Positions 48,852 through 59,890 of a stretch of DNA of 64,000 nt are shown piece after piece. The stretch covers positions 6,758,001-6,822,000 of the forward strand of contig JANVAS020000203.1 of NCBI GenBank assembly GCA_027563935.2, read 5' to 3'. The notes under the pieces are model-generated. The model had not been told where the DNA came from, searched no databases, and saw only the letters and a program-made list of their open reading frames with translations. Numbering within the stretch: position 1 is the stretch's first letter; each line of letters begins with the position of its first letter. Source of the stretch: Costus lasius (Eukaryota; Streptophyta; Magnoliopsida; Zingiberales; Costaceae). The translations under genes were made by a program, and so were the position numbers.

Positions 48852-48863
48852 CCTCTGATACCA
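48852..48863 (-). promoter_or_regulatory. Primer-binding site, copia-B
   Basis: Minus strand TGGTATCAGAGG, adjacent to the 5' LTR. Confidence 0.8.
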
Positions 48864-48864
48864 C

Positions 48865-50558
48865 TGTTGGGAATCCCCGGACCTTATAAAAACTTTAAAA
48901 CATAGTGGAAGTGAAGGTCCAAAACAGAATTCCTAGAAACACCAGGATCCCATACAAGAGAAAACCGAAGGATGTGAAGTGTAATACCTTTGTCAAGCAA
49001 TTTTGGAGCCAGTCGATGACAAAGACGCGCAACTGCCCGTCCTCTGCATTCACGCACACACGAGCTCCTTGAGTCCTCTCCAATCTCCATGCTAGGTGCT
49101 AGCCCCGGGAGATGAGATCCACACCTCTTGATCTTCTCAACTTGCGCCAATGCTAAGAAGAAGAGGGAGTGTCGGCGACAAGGAGTGGGTAGCACTACCA
49201 CTTGTCCCAATCCATGATGCAAAAAAAAAAACCTTTTTATTGTCATCACCTCAAAAACCCTCACGCCAGGAAGCAGAGGGGAGACAACAACAGGAGATGA
49301 GAGAAGAGGCTGGTACAAAAAATCTCCCACGTGGGCCTCTCTATTTATAATAGATGAACCAACTATGCTTGGAGATTTTTATCCATGTGGGTCTATGTTT
49401 AAGCGCCTATTTAATTCCACAATTAAAAAAATCAATGTCGCGGGTTCAAACCCTCAGAAACACAATTAAATGTTTAATTGCAAATTGCGCCTAAGTATAT
49501 TAATTAACTAAGAGAAAAATTCTCTTGTTAATTAATAATTTTATTTTATTCATGTGACTAAAGTGCCAAATCTAAACTTGCACCAAGACTCTTATTTGAC
49601 TCATTTTGACAACATAGGTCAACAAAGGTCAAATGTGATCCACTAGAAGTCAACTAGTGGTCAATCATGAACTAAATAAAATATCATCTCCTCAGAAGAA
49701 ATCTCAATGCATCAGTCTCCTAGAATGATCCGAATCATACAATGTTCGATCAGAGGCTAAACGATCAGTATGAGAACTCGAGTGTCTAGGTGTGCGACCC
49801 TATAGGAGTGGCACCTAGTAATACATCATTGCTACCCAAGTCATCAGAATGGAGTCATCATCAACATCCCCTAAAACTGTGACAAAGTACAAGTACAACT
49901 TTGTCCTTTTGCCAAAGTGATATCCTGATTGGACAAGTGTGTCATACTTATTTAACCCAATCTCATGGTCATGACTAAATCAGGTTTTCAACTTGGTATA
50001 GCCATACATGTTTTGTCATGCAACCATCTGGGGCACCAAGGACATCAAGCTTCCCCGCAAGGAATGGGCAAATCCTCTATTGGCACATTGAATCCCTCAT
50101 ACGGCTTATGACACACCCAATGACAATTGTTATGACTTCCCTTTTATGGCGAAGCATTAGGTTGCATCAAAGTGTCCCACTTACCATATAGAGACACTAA
50201 TGCCCTCAAGTCTAGGAGAAGCGTAACTCTGTCACTGTGATATTCATCTCGTGATACCGAGACGAATCCTCACGGTTGGTCGATCCAGTATATCTCCCTT
50301 GATATACTCATATGCCTGTGTTAACAACTCATGCTCAACCAGTGCATATACCAGTCTCAGGTGAATCATAGCTGTCCCATATGCATTATGATCTAGATAA
50401 AATCTATCTCTTAGGGACATTGTATATGCAAATGTACATATACACAAATGTGCAAGTTTGCATAATAACAACAATGCCAATATAACTCATCTATCAACTA
50501 GATATGATGCACATATCCCAATGGACCATCCTGAGGTCCTAGGGCATAAACACTAACA
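48865..50558 (-). repeat. Old copia-B 5' LTR
   Basis: 1694 bases from TGTTGGGAATCC to CACTAACA. Related to copia-A LTRs only in general design (for example GCCATACA and GGACAAGTGTGTCA blocks). Related LTRs lie at 51321 and 62106. The sequence following it is CGCGC, whose partner copy is not in the window. Confidence 0.85.
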
Positions 50559-51320
50559 CGCGCTACGGGGAGCTCTCGCTTGAACCAAGAGAGCTGCATT
50601 GCCATGAAGATGATCATACGTGGCACAGAATCGTACTACTTGCGATTCTGGGGCTCCAGCATTGTCCTTCCTCTTCCATTTCAATCTTGCACAATAGTGC
50701 GTGATCGAAACAATTAGAAGTTATACCCAACCCCTTGCGAGGATGTTCCACCAGTCTCTATAGCACCACCCTCATCATCCAGGTACTATGGAGCTGGTTC
50801 TTCCTCCTCTAACATGGAACAGATACTCCTTAAAATGCAGGAGGAGATGCAGCATCAAGGGAATTCCAATAGGATCTCTATGAGTTTATAGACAACATAC
50901 GCCTAGAACAACCACACCAGGGCAACCTTCAATGCAAGATCCGGGAGGAGAAGCACCACCAAGCACACTTTATGAGTACCATGTGGGAGACAGTGAGCGG
51001 AATTGTGAAGAACCACTCCCAAGGCCTTAATGACTATGAGATACAAGGTGATGGTGATGACGATGAGGATGAGGAGGAGGAGGAGCCGCACAAGATCAGT
51101 TCTGATGAAGAGGAGGAAGCAAAGCTGAGCAAGAGGAAGAAGTGAGTATGACATTATGCCCTCTCCACTCTCTCACGTATTATGAATTGCATAGGGGACT
51201 ATGCAAATTCTAATGTGGGGAGGGGGTAATTCTGATATAACTCTGATGCTCTGTTTCTTTGATTTCCCTCTAACTATTAATTCAGGCTTTGTAATTTTAA
51301 CTATGGTCTGAGGTGACTAT
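50559..51320 (+). pseudogene. Unrecognised element ORF remnant with acidic C-terminus
   Basis: Plus-strand frames join, with a shift near 50880, into a stretch that contains MEQILLKMQEEMQHQ, a middle with MWETVSGIVKNHSQ, a run rich in Asp/Glu, and KLSKRKK before TGA at 51143-51145. A purine tract GTGGGGAGGGGG follows at 51215-51226. Acidic tails and such tracts occur near the 3' end of Athila-type elements, so it may be the 3' end of a plus-strand Athila. I found no decisive domain. The copia-B LTR cuts it on the left and a copia-B-like LTR on the right. Confidence 0.45.
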
Positions 51321-52498
51321 TGTTGGGAAACCCCAGGGATATTTTACAATTTTCACAGAGATAGACATTACATTACATTACACAGCGGAAGAATATCCCC
51401 GAAACAGGCCAGTCTCAAAAACCCAGTGAAGATCGTTAAGCGAGGGGGTCGACACGATGTGACAGAAAGTATCTAGAGCGAGCGAGGAGGTTGATGTCGA
51501 GGTAGGCGACCAAATGTTCGCCCTCTATAGTCTCACACACACGGATGCCTCGAGCTCTCTTCTTCCTCACCCGATGCTAGCCTCGGAAAGAAGATCCAAG
51601 CCTTTATACTCCTTCTTTAATCCTTGCGCCACCTCCAAGAGAGATGCACCAATGAAGATGGAGAGGAGATGAAGAAACTACCAAGAGAAGTCCTTCTTGC
51701 GCCAAGAAGAAGAAGGGAAGAGGACTTGCGGCTATGGAAGAGAGAATGCGCCAATGCCTCCTTTGCTCTCGCCACTTTGCTTGCTCACGCCTCCAAGAGA
51801 ATCGTCTATCAATATGGGGCGGCAAGGGGTCTCTTTTAGAACAAGGAGAGGTGGTTTGGGGAGGGCTATGATCATGACAAGTGGGCGGCTAGGATAAGGG
51901 GTTGACAATTAGGGTTTGAGGCAAGGAAAGTCTCCAAGACTTTACCATAAACCTCATTCAACCTATCCATATTTGCCCAAGAGCCATATCAACGCAAGAC
52001 ATGCCTTAGAGGCATTCATTCCATCAAAGGATAAAGGGCTAGGCGCCCTTTACTTTCTAATGAAGAAAAGGCACCAATCATCACCCCATTATGCCCCTTA
52101 TGCGCCTTCATGAAAAAATTCTCCCCATTATACCCTTTTAGGCTCCTATCTCTTCATGACAACATATTAGCAAGCCCAACTTAGCAATGGGCCTAGCCCA
52201 AGGTCCATTATGCATGTTAACCAAGTCATTGGATCTAATCCAACTTAACCCAAGGTCAAATGAGGCTAACCATGGTTACATTGGTCAATATGCCAAAAAT
52301 GGAAGTTGTCTCCAATAAGTTTCTTCTATCTCATCAGGCCCATTGGCGCTGATGAAATCTCCTAAATAGATCCAAGTTATCCAATAACTCGATATAAAGG
52401 CTACCCGATCAAAACGAGAACTCGAGTATCTTGGTGTGTGACCCTGTAGGTTCCTCTGACGTTGGCAGTGTTGACCTAAGGTCATCACAAGTAGTGAG
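51321..52498 (-). repeat. Second copia-B-like LTR, left piece
   Basis: Opens TGTTGGGAAACCCC, matching the LTR starts at 48865 and 62106, and has the same order of landmarks as 48865-50558. It is interrupted by copia-A4 at 52499 and resumes at 61567 with GGCACCTAGCAGTGCATCG, which fits GGCACCTAGTAATACATCA at 49811. Open frames on both strands are not conserved. Confidence 0.75.
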
Positions 52499-54170
52499 TG
52501 TTAGGGTATGCCCTTAAGGCTAATGTTTGAGGCCTTGGGATTGTAACAGTATCATGTATAAACTCTTATGTTTATAAAGGCAATGGTTGTTATTCAGGTT
52601 GTTACATTGTCTGCTGCAATGAGTGTACTTCTGATTAATGTCTCAATGATGTTCAGCTAGGCTGACATGCAGTAAAGTCCTTAGTCGAGATATCTTGGTG
52701 AACATGAGACAGCCCTGATATGATTGAGACTAATATGTATTCTAATCTTATAGGATGCTTCGAGCATGGAATAAGATGTAGACTCATGGGTACATTGGAT
52801 GTACTGGACAGACCCTATTAGGATATTCAATTGCTTGTCACAATGTGAATAATCCTTGATTGCAACAAGTGGCACATGTCCTCTGACTTGAGATCACTTG
52901 TGTTTCTAAATGATGATTGTCATTGTTTTGAGGTAGTTCAATATCATTTGAAACATAATGGTTATAGACTATCTTGGATGGTGAGCTTGAGTCATGTTAG
53001 GGCACTAGTGATAGATAAAGGATTGCCGTCTCCTTCATTGGAGTGTGATGTTCTAAAGGGGCCCCCTGGATGAGATGATTGAGAAAGTGTATGGCCATAC
53101 CCAGATGACTATGTTCATCTGATCTAATCGTGCTCATCATATTGGAGTTACAAGCTTGACAGGCTTGTCCAATAAAGAACATCCAGTGGCAAAGGAATCA
53201 TGTATGCCTAGTGAGTTGATTCACACTTGTGCTGTTGTTTGGGTGTAGTCTTGGAAGACTCTTTCCTTTATATCGGGAGACAGTGATGTGTTGCTAGATA
53301 CCCCTCTCTGATCGTGATAACGTAAGTTATCGTTACCGACATTTAAAGGAAACCCTCAGGGTCGCACAATTTGATGATATGGCTTACTTAAGTCAGATCG
53401 TGTGGACTGAATTGTTTTGGGTTCAGTTTAAAGGGAATTAATCTCTGATTGTGAGTGAGATCTGGTCTGATCATGTTTGATTGATTAGGGCTTGAGATCG
53501 GTAAGCTTCGATCGAGAGATTGGATGCTAGATCAGTGAGATCAGAAGCATCAAGAGATCAACGGTTAGATCTGGAGCCTTAGGGTTTAATTGAGATCTAG
53601 ACTGGATTGCTTGGGTTAATTGGTCTTGGACCAAACCGAAATGAACCAGCTCATCAAGTGAGCGTGTGGTTCAAATGGAGAGGAGTTTGCGATTGGGGTA
53701 AACCCATGATCGCATGTGAGGGAGTGGCTTTCTATTTTTAGAAAGCATGATCACTTACGTGACCACGCCTCATGTTGCTCGCCTCTTCACGCCTTTGTCG
53801 CCTCTTGTGATTTCGGGGGTTTTTTGCATTCTCGTGTGAAGAAGAGTGGACGACAAGAGGAGAAAGTTTTTCGCCAAGCAAGGAGATCATCTTCCTTTTT
53901 CATACGACAAGAACCTCTTGGAACCTTGCTAGCACAAGGAGCACCAAGGGAGTAGGCGGCTTCTTCATCTTGTGTGCGCATCCTCTGGAGGAGACCCCTG
54001 TCGATCTCTTCTTCCTCGACATCATACAAACAATGGCCATGGTATGATCATTGTTGTTCTAAGTTGATCATATAATACATGCTATGCGATCCTAGGAAAC
54101 CCTAGATTCCGCCCATGCAAATTTATATCTGTGCATGTCTTAGGGTTTCGCCCCCTTGTGGGGACTTTCA
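52499..54170 (+). repeat. Copia-A4 5' LTR
   Basis: From TGTTAGGGTATGCC to GGGGACTTTCA. A conserved palindrome GATAACGTAAGTTATC lies at 53316-53331, about 45 bases after a TTTATATC that could be a TATA box (53267-53274). Confidence 0.95.
53267..53331 (+). promoter_or_regulatory. Candidate TATA box and conserved palindrome in copia-A U3
   Basis: TTTATATC at 53267-53274 and GATAACGTAAGTTATC at 53316-53331 are present, with few changes, in all copia-A LTRs. Promoter role is inferred only from position and conservation. Confidence 0.35.
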
Positions 54171-54172
54171 AT

Positions 54173-54184
54173 TGGTATCAGAGC
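54173..54184 (+). promoter_or_regulatory. Primer-binding site, copia-A4
   Basis: TGGTATCAGAGC, two bases after the 5' LTR end; initiator-Met tRNA type. Confidence 0.92.
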
Positions 54185-55988
54185 GCTGGTTGATGCATGA
54201 TTTTATGATTGCTTTAGCCTTTTTTTGTGATCCTTGTATGCTTAGATCTATACATGCGAACTTTCATCTTTAGTTGTTGCATATGCGAAACTTGAATATG
54301 TTTTGATGGCGCATGTTTGTGTGGCGCATAGTTTGTTTTTCTCAAAACTATATCACTTGCGCGACCTTCACTAGATCTAAGAGGCGCCTGCTATAAACCC
54401 TTAGACGGGTTGATGGGGCTGAAGTCATCCTCTAGGTTAGATCCAATAGTCTGATTAGACCATCTGACAGCCTAGATGGGTCGACCAGATGGCACCCATG
54501 CGCAAGCATGTGGTGGCTATAGGTCGACTGCATCACAGGCGTGTAGCGATGTCTGATTGTGAGACAACTAATGAACGCACATGAGTTAGGCCCGGGGTCA
54601 CGCCCGCTTGCCAGACCTCATTGTGGCTGTTCAGCCCTTGGCGCATGCATGGTTGACCTTTTGGTCGACTCAAGTCAGTTAGGACTTGGTGCATGCAAGG
54701 GCAGTGGATCTGACTAGACATGATGAGTGGATCACTATCAATGGACTATTGTAAGGTAGTAGGGCACATAAGGAAAATTAAAATTGATGCCAATGGGGTT
54801 TTCGAAATTTTAATTTCTTATGTTGGATCACATGATTTTTGGATGATGCCATGTGCTTGTTTATTTTATCTTATGTGGGTTGCCCTTAATGTGTGCTGTG
54901 CTGGGGCCTGCGAGCCTGGTGAATTGTTGTAAATTAATATTTATTGTGATCTGCGCATCACATTTTATTTAATTTATAAAGTGTAATTGACCTGCGTGTC
55001 AATTTTGTCTAGATAGATTAATTTGTAAATTTATCAGACAAGAGCACAGAGCACACTTGGCAGAGGCGCATGCAGCTTGAGGCTTGACCAGGTGGGAGGT
55101 CTAGAGTTCGACTCTAGGACAGGCGCATTTACCTGGTGGGCGCATCTGAGCTGCAATTGGCGCTTGGGCCCTAGGTTGGGCCAGATGAGAAGCAAAAGCC
55201 CCATGAGGAAAAGCAAGTGAAGACTTAAGTTAGGTTAAGGTCTTACTTAGGCTTAATGGGCTTTTACCACATAAGATCAGTTTCTATTTATTGCTTATAT
55301 AATTAGAAATGCATGAGTTTATCTTCTGCTATCACCATAGGAATTGCATGATAGTTAAGAAGATAAAAGACCGTTAAAATCCAACGCTAAATATCAAGCA
55401 CGTAAAGCCTTCTGACGCGAAACCTCACTGTTCTGACTATCGTTGGAGCCGTGTTGTACCCACTCAGTGGGCACGTCCATCTATCTTCAGACGGTGCGGG
55501 ATTACACCTGTGTGTTACAGAGAAGGGATTTATCGCTTCTCGTTGCTCAGCATAGCACGTGGTGGTCCAGGGAGTAGGTCAGGTCAGCTTGACCATGTAG
55601 GCTACATACTGAGCATATGTGAGCTATATGGAGGCAGCCATCTGAGGGATCAGAGACTGTGTTGTACCAACTCAGTTGGCACAGTCTGCTGGATTGCCCA
55701 GATGAAGGGGAATCGCACGGGTTGGCGATTGGCAGGGATTGCCTACCAGAAATTAGTGCTTGTACTCTCTGTGCATCTTATCTCGCCTGAGCGGGACGCG
55801 GAGACCAAGTATGAAATCTGGATCCCATCTCACTAAAAGAGTGTTTACTCTTTCGGATTGTTTAATGGATTTTTCAGTCAGATAAAATAGTGAGAAAAAG
55901 AATCATTCTTAAGTCCTGATTGATTCTTAACATTGATACTGACCTTGCTGTTCTTGCATTGTTGTAGATTCCTGCAGCAACGAACACC
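54185..55988 (+). other. Copia-A4 untranslated leader
   Basis: 1.8 kb, collinear with the minus-strand leaders of A2 and A3. Contains the T-arm-like CTAGAGTTCGACTCTAG (55101-55117) and the two hairpins at 55450-55687. No coding potential was recognised. Confidence 0.8.
55450..55687 (+). promoter_or_regulatory. Paired bulged hairpins in copia-A4 leader
   Basis: Hairpin 1: CGTG (55450-55453), bulge TTGTA, CCCAC-TCA-GTGGG (55459-55471), CACG (55472-55475). Hairpin 2: AGACTGTG (55654-55661), bulge TTGTA, CCAAC-TCA-GTTGG (55667-55679), CACAGTCT (55680-55687). The C-G pair of hairpin 1 is A-T in hairpin 2. Confidence 0.65.
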
Positions 55989-58900
55989 ATGAACTTCAAT
56001 GTGCGATCCCTACTGGAAAGGGAGAAGTTTGCTGGGCCAAACTTCTCAGACTGGTACGGACACCTTAAGATTGTTCTTAAGGCAGAGAGGAAACTGTATG
56101 TCCTCGAGACGGCGATACCGCCTCAACCCGCTCCGAACGCCGCAAGGGCGGTTCGGGAAGCCTATGAAAAGCATGTCAATGATAGCATTGATGTCGCTTG
56201 CCTGATGTTAGCGTCTATGACGCCACCGCTGCAGCGTCAGCATGAGGATATGTCTGCTATAGAAATTATAGCAAACCTCAAGATGCTGTATGCTGCACAG
56301 GCGAGGACTGAGCGCTATAACTTGACCAAGCTGTTCTTTCAGAGCAAACTGGCTGAAGGGAGTCCAGTGGGAGCTCATGTGCTCAAGATGATTGGGCACA
56401 AGGAGGCTCTAGAGAAACTGGGACACACCATCAATCAGGAGCTTGCTGTAGACATTATTCTGCAGTCTCTACCGCCTTCTTTCGATGCGTTCATTATTAA
56501 CTTTAATATGAACAAAATCGACTGTACCCCGGCAGAGTTGCTGAATATGCTCTTGACTACAGAGGAAACTCTGAAGGGAAAGCCTTCAACCTCTGTCTTA
56601 ATGGTTCCTTCTAGGAACAAGAAGAAGGGGAAGAAGGGAAAAACCCCAGTCAAGAACTACAACAAGGCGCTGAAACAAAAGGTTAAGCGGTCGAAGGAAT
56701 ACAGATGTTTCCACTGTGGCCAGCTGGGTCACTGGAAAAAGGACTGTAAAGCGCTCCAAGGAGACAAGAAGGGAAGCATCGCTTCTGGCTCAGGTATTTA
56801 TGTGACTGAGGTCATGATTTCTTCTTCTATATCATGGGTGTTGGACACTGCATGTGGAGTTCACATTTGTTCAAATGTACAGGAACTCAAGAGAAGAAGA
56901 CAGGTGGGACAGCATGAGGTGGACCTACGAGTTGGAAACGGGGCACGGGTTGCTGCTGTTGCTGTAGGCACTTATTTCATTTCTCTACCATCTGGGCTTG
57001 TATTGGAACTAGACAATTGTTACTTTGTTCCCAGCATTACTAAAAATATTATCTCTATTCCTGCTCTTGTCAGGAAAGGGTTTTCCTTTGAATGCAATAT
57101 TTCAAAGTGTGTTTTATCTTTTGATAATATTGTTTATGCCACTGGATCAATTAGCAATGGGTTATTCATGTTGGACATGGAATGTTCTATACAGCAGATT
57201 GATATTAAGAAAGCCAAGTATGCTGATGACAGCACCTTGCTATGGCATAGTCGTTTAGGCCATATTAACAAGAAACGCATTAAGCGGTTGCATGATCATG
57301 GACTGCTGGGATCATTCTCCTATGAGGAGATTGATACATGTAAAGCTTGTTTAATGGGCAAAATGACGAAGTCACCTTTTCCTAATAAAGGACAAAGGGC
57401 TTCAGGTTTACTTGACCTTATACACAGTGATGTGTGTGGGCCATTTAGTAAACATGCCAGAGGTGGCTATCAGTACTTCATTACCTTTACTGATGATTTC
57501 AGTAGGTATGGGTATGTCTATTTAATGAGACATAAAAGTGAATCTTTTGACAAGTTCAAAGAGTTCAAGAATGAAGTACAAAATCAGCTAGGCTGAAATA
57601 TCAAGACACATCGTTCTGATCGAGGTGGAGAATACCTAAGTCATGCGTTTACTGACTATCTGAAGGAGTGTGGGATTATCTCACAGCTCACTCCGCCAGG
57701 AACACCGCAATGGAATGGTGTGTCCGAGAGGAGAAATAGAACGTTACTTGATATGGTTCGTTCGATGATGAGTCAGGCTACTCTACCTTACTCCTTTTGG
57801 GGATTTGCACTGGAGACAGCTGCAAAGATACTAAACCGAGTGCCATCCAAGGCAGTTTCAAAGACCCCATATGAATTATGGTATGGGAAACAGCCTAGCT
57901 TAACATTTATCAAGATCTGGGGTTGCGAGGCTTATGTCAAAAAGCTCGTCTCTGGGAAACTAGAGAGCAGATCTGAGAAATGCATCTTTGTCGGTTACCC
58001 TAAGGAAACTAAGGGTTATTATTTCTACGATCCCAAAGAGAACAAGGTATTTGTTGCTCGGACGGGCATTTTTCTTGAGAAGGAGTTTCTTCTGCAAGAA
58101 GCCAGTGGGAGAGAAATAAAGCTGGATGAGAATCCAGAGGAAGGACAAAGTAGTCAAGCACAGTTGGATGAGCCTGAGCTGGTAGAATAGGTTATTGAAC
58201 AATCTGAGGCTCAGATATCACGGGAACCGCGAAGATTGGGAAGGATTCGTCGACAGCCTGAGCGCTATGACGGAGTCTACATCATTGATCATGATGAACC
58301 CCTCACTTATGCGGATGCGGTCAGTGGACTGGACTCAGCTAGATGGCTTGAAGCTATGCGAGCCGAGATGGACTCCATGTCAGATAACCAAGTTTGGGAT
58401 TTGGTTGATCCGCCTCCGGGAGTTATCCCTATAGGCTGTAAGTGGATCTTCAAGAAGAAGATTGACATGGATGGTAACGTGGTTACCTATAAAGGCAGGC
58501 TAGTTGCGAAAGGTTTCAAGCAAATCTACGGGATAGATTATGATGAAACTTTCTCTCCTGTAGCCATGTTTAAGTCTATTCGGATTCTTTTCGCGATAGC
58601 AGCATATTATGATTATGAGATCTGGCAAATGGATGTGAAGACCGCTTTCCTTAATGGAAAATTGGATGAGGATGTGTATATGACACAACCAGAAGGTTTC
58701 ACTAATCCATCAGATCGTCATAAGATATGCAAGTTAAAGAAGTCCATTTATGGACTTAAACAAGCATCAAGAAGCTGGAATATTCGTTTTGATGAATCAG
58801 TCAGTGAATTTGGTTTCATCAAGAACGAGGATGACCCGTGTGTATATAAGAGGTTTAGTGGGAGCGTGATTACTTTCCTAGTCCTCTACGTCGATGATAT

Positions 58901-59870
58901 CTTAATCATTGGAAACGATATTCCCGAAATGCATGCGGTGAAAGCATGGTTAAGAAAATGTTTCCAGATGAAAGATTTAGGAGAAGCAGCCTATGTGTTA
59001 GGTGTGAAGATCTACAGGGATAGATCTAAGAGGCTTCTCGGGCTGTGCCAGAGTACTTACATCGATAAAGTCCTGGAGAGATTTCATTTAGAGAATTCTA
59101 AAAGAGGATATCTTCCAGTCAGACATGGTCTGAATCTTTCAAAGAGTCAGTGTCCACAAACACAGACTGAGAAAGATGAAATGGACAATACGCCTTATGC
59201 TTCGGCTATTGGGTCCATTATGTATGCGATGTTGTGTACTCGCCCAGACGTCGCTTACGGGTTAAGCGTGACCAGTCGGTTCCAAAGTAATCCAGGTCAG
59301 GCGCACTGGATTGCAGTCAAGAACATTTTAAAATATCTTCGGAGGACCAAAGATATATTCTTGATATATGGTGGTCAGGAAGAACTCAGTATTGAAGGAT
59401 ATACTGACGCTTCGTTCCAGTCTGACCAGGATGATTTCCGATCGCAATCAGGCTATGTTTTTAGCTTGAATGGAGGAGCAGTGGTGTGGAAGAGTTTCAA
59501 ACAGTCTATAGTTACTGACTCCACAACAGAAGCCGAGTATGTTACAGCCTCGGAAGCATCTAAGGAGGCAGTGTGGATTCGTAAGTTCGTTCAAGAACTT
59601 GGTGTCGTTCCTTCGAGTGCAGATCCTTTGGTTATCTTCTGTGATAACACTGGAGCAATCGAACAAGCAAAGGAACCACGGTCGCACCAGAAGTCCAAGC
59701 ACATACAGAGACGGTTTCATTTGATCCGGGAGATCATTGATCGTGGCGAGATCAAAATCTGCAAGGTTCATACAGATGACAATCTGGCAGACCCGCTTAC
59801 CAAGCCTCTGGCGCAGCAGAAGCATGAGAAGCACTGTAATAATATGGGTTTGAGATTTCTCAACCATTAG
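55989..59870 (+). pseudogene. gag-pol: Copia-A4 Gag-Pol polyprotein, two nonsense codons
   Basis: One 1294-codon frame from ATG 55989 has TGA at 57594-57596 and TAG at 58188-58190. A3 has CGA (Arg) at the first and CAG (Gln) at the second. No frameshift is needed. Domains match A3: Gag, zinc knuckle CFHCGQLGHWKKDC, protease with DTA, pre-integrase finger, integrase (the first stop falls just before the SDRGGEY block that carries the second Asp), RT with YVDDILIIGND, RNase H, and the end LADPLTKPL...MGLRFLNH. The first stop would truncate integrase; the second lies in the integrase-RT linker. The arrangement of one continuous frame is the copia norm. Confidence 0.95.
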
Positions 59871-59880
59871 ATTAAGTGCA

Positions 59881-59890
59881 AGTGGGAGAT
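59881..59890 (+). promoter_or_regulatory. Polypurine tract, copia-A4
   Basis: AGTGGGAGAT directly before the 3' LTR at 59891. Confidence 0.88.

Larger units (their letters stand above)
46658..48864 (-). other. Old copia-B untranslated leader
   Basis: Begins with the right copy of GCCTT and continues the leader interrupted at 32775 (ACGTCCCACGAGG). It aligns in outline with copia-A leaders (GAAGATAGATG..., ATCCTATGGTG...). A ~119-bp duplication lies at 46687-46924. A stem-loop CCAC-GAGG-GTGG at 47019-47030 sits where copia-A has a leader hairpin. Plus-strand open frames at 47413-47742 are Pro-rich and I do not regard them as genes. Confidence 0.7.
4064..50558 (-). mobile_element. Old copia-B element (host of the nest), heavily interrupted
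   Basis: Pieces at 4064-4535, 21636-21950, 31079-32775, 46658-48864 and the 5' LTR at 48865-50558 read in element order on the minus strand: LTR, leader, gag, protease, integrase, RT/RNase H. They resume precisely across each insertion once the 5-bp duplication is removed. The 3' LTR is not in the window; an Athila LTR lies at 2170-4063 instead. The pol is full of stops and frameshifts, so this is the oldest layer. Confidence 0.75.

Noticed and set aside
49438..49454. GCGGGTTCAAACCCTC, a tRNA T-arm/B-box-like sequence
   Set aside because: No acceptor, D or anticodon arm can be placed around it; it is part of the copia-B LTR.
55101..55117. CTAGAGTTCGACTCTAG, T-arm-like palindrome in the copia-A4 leader
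   Set aside because: Looked like a tRNA remnant, but there is no cloverleaf; it is also present in A2 and lost in A3, so it is not essential.
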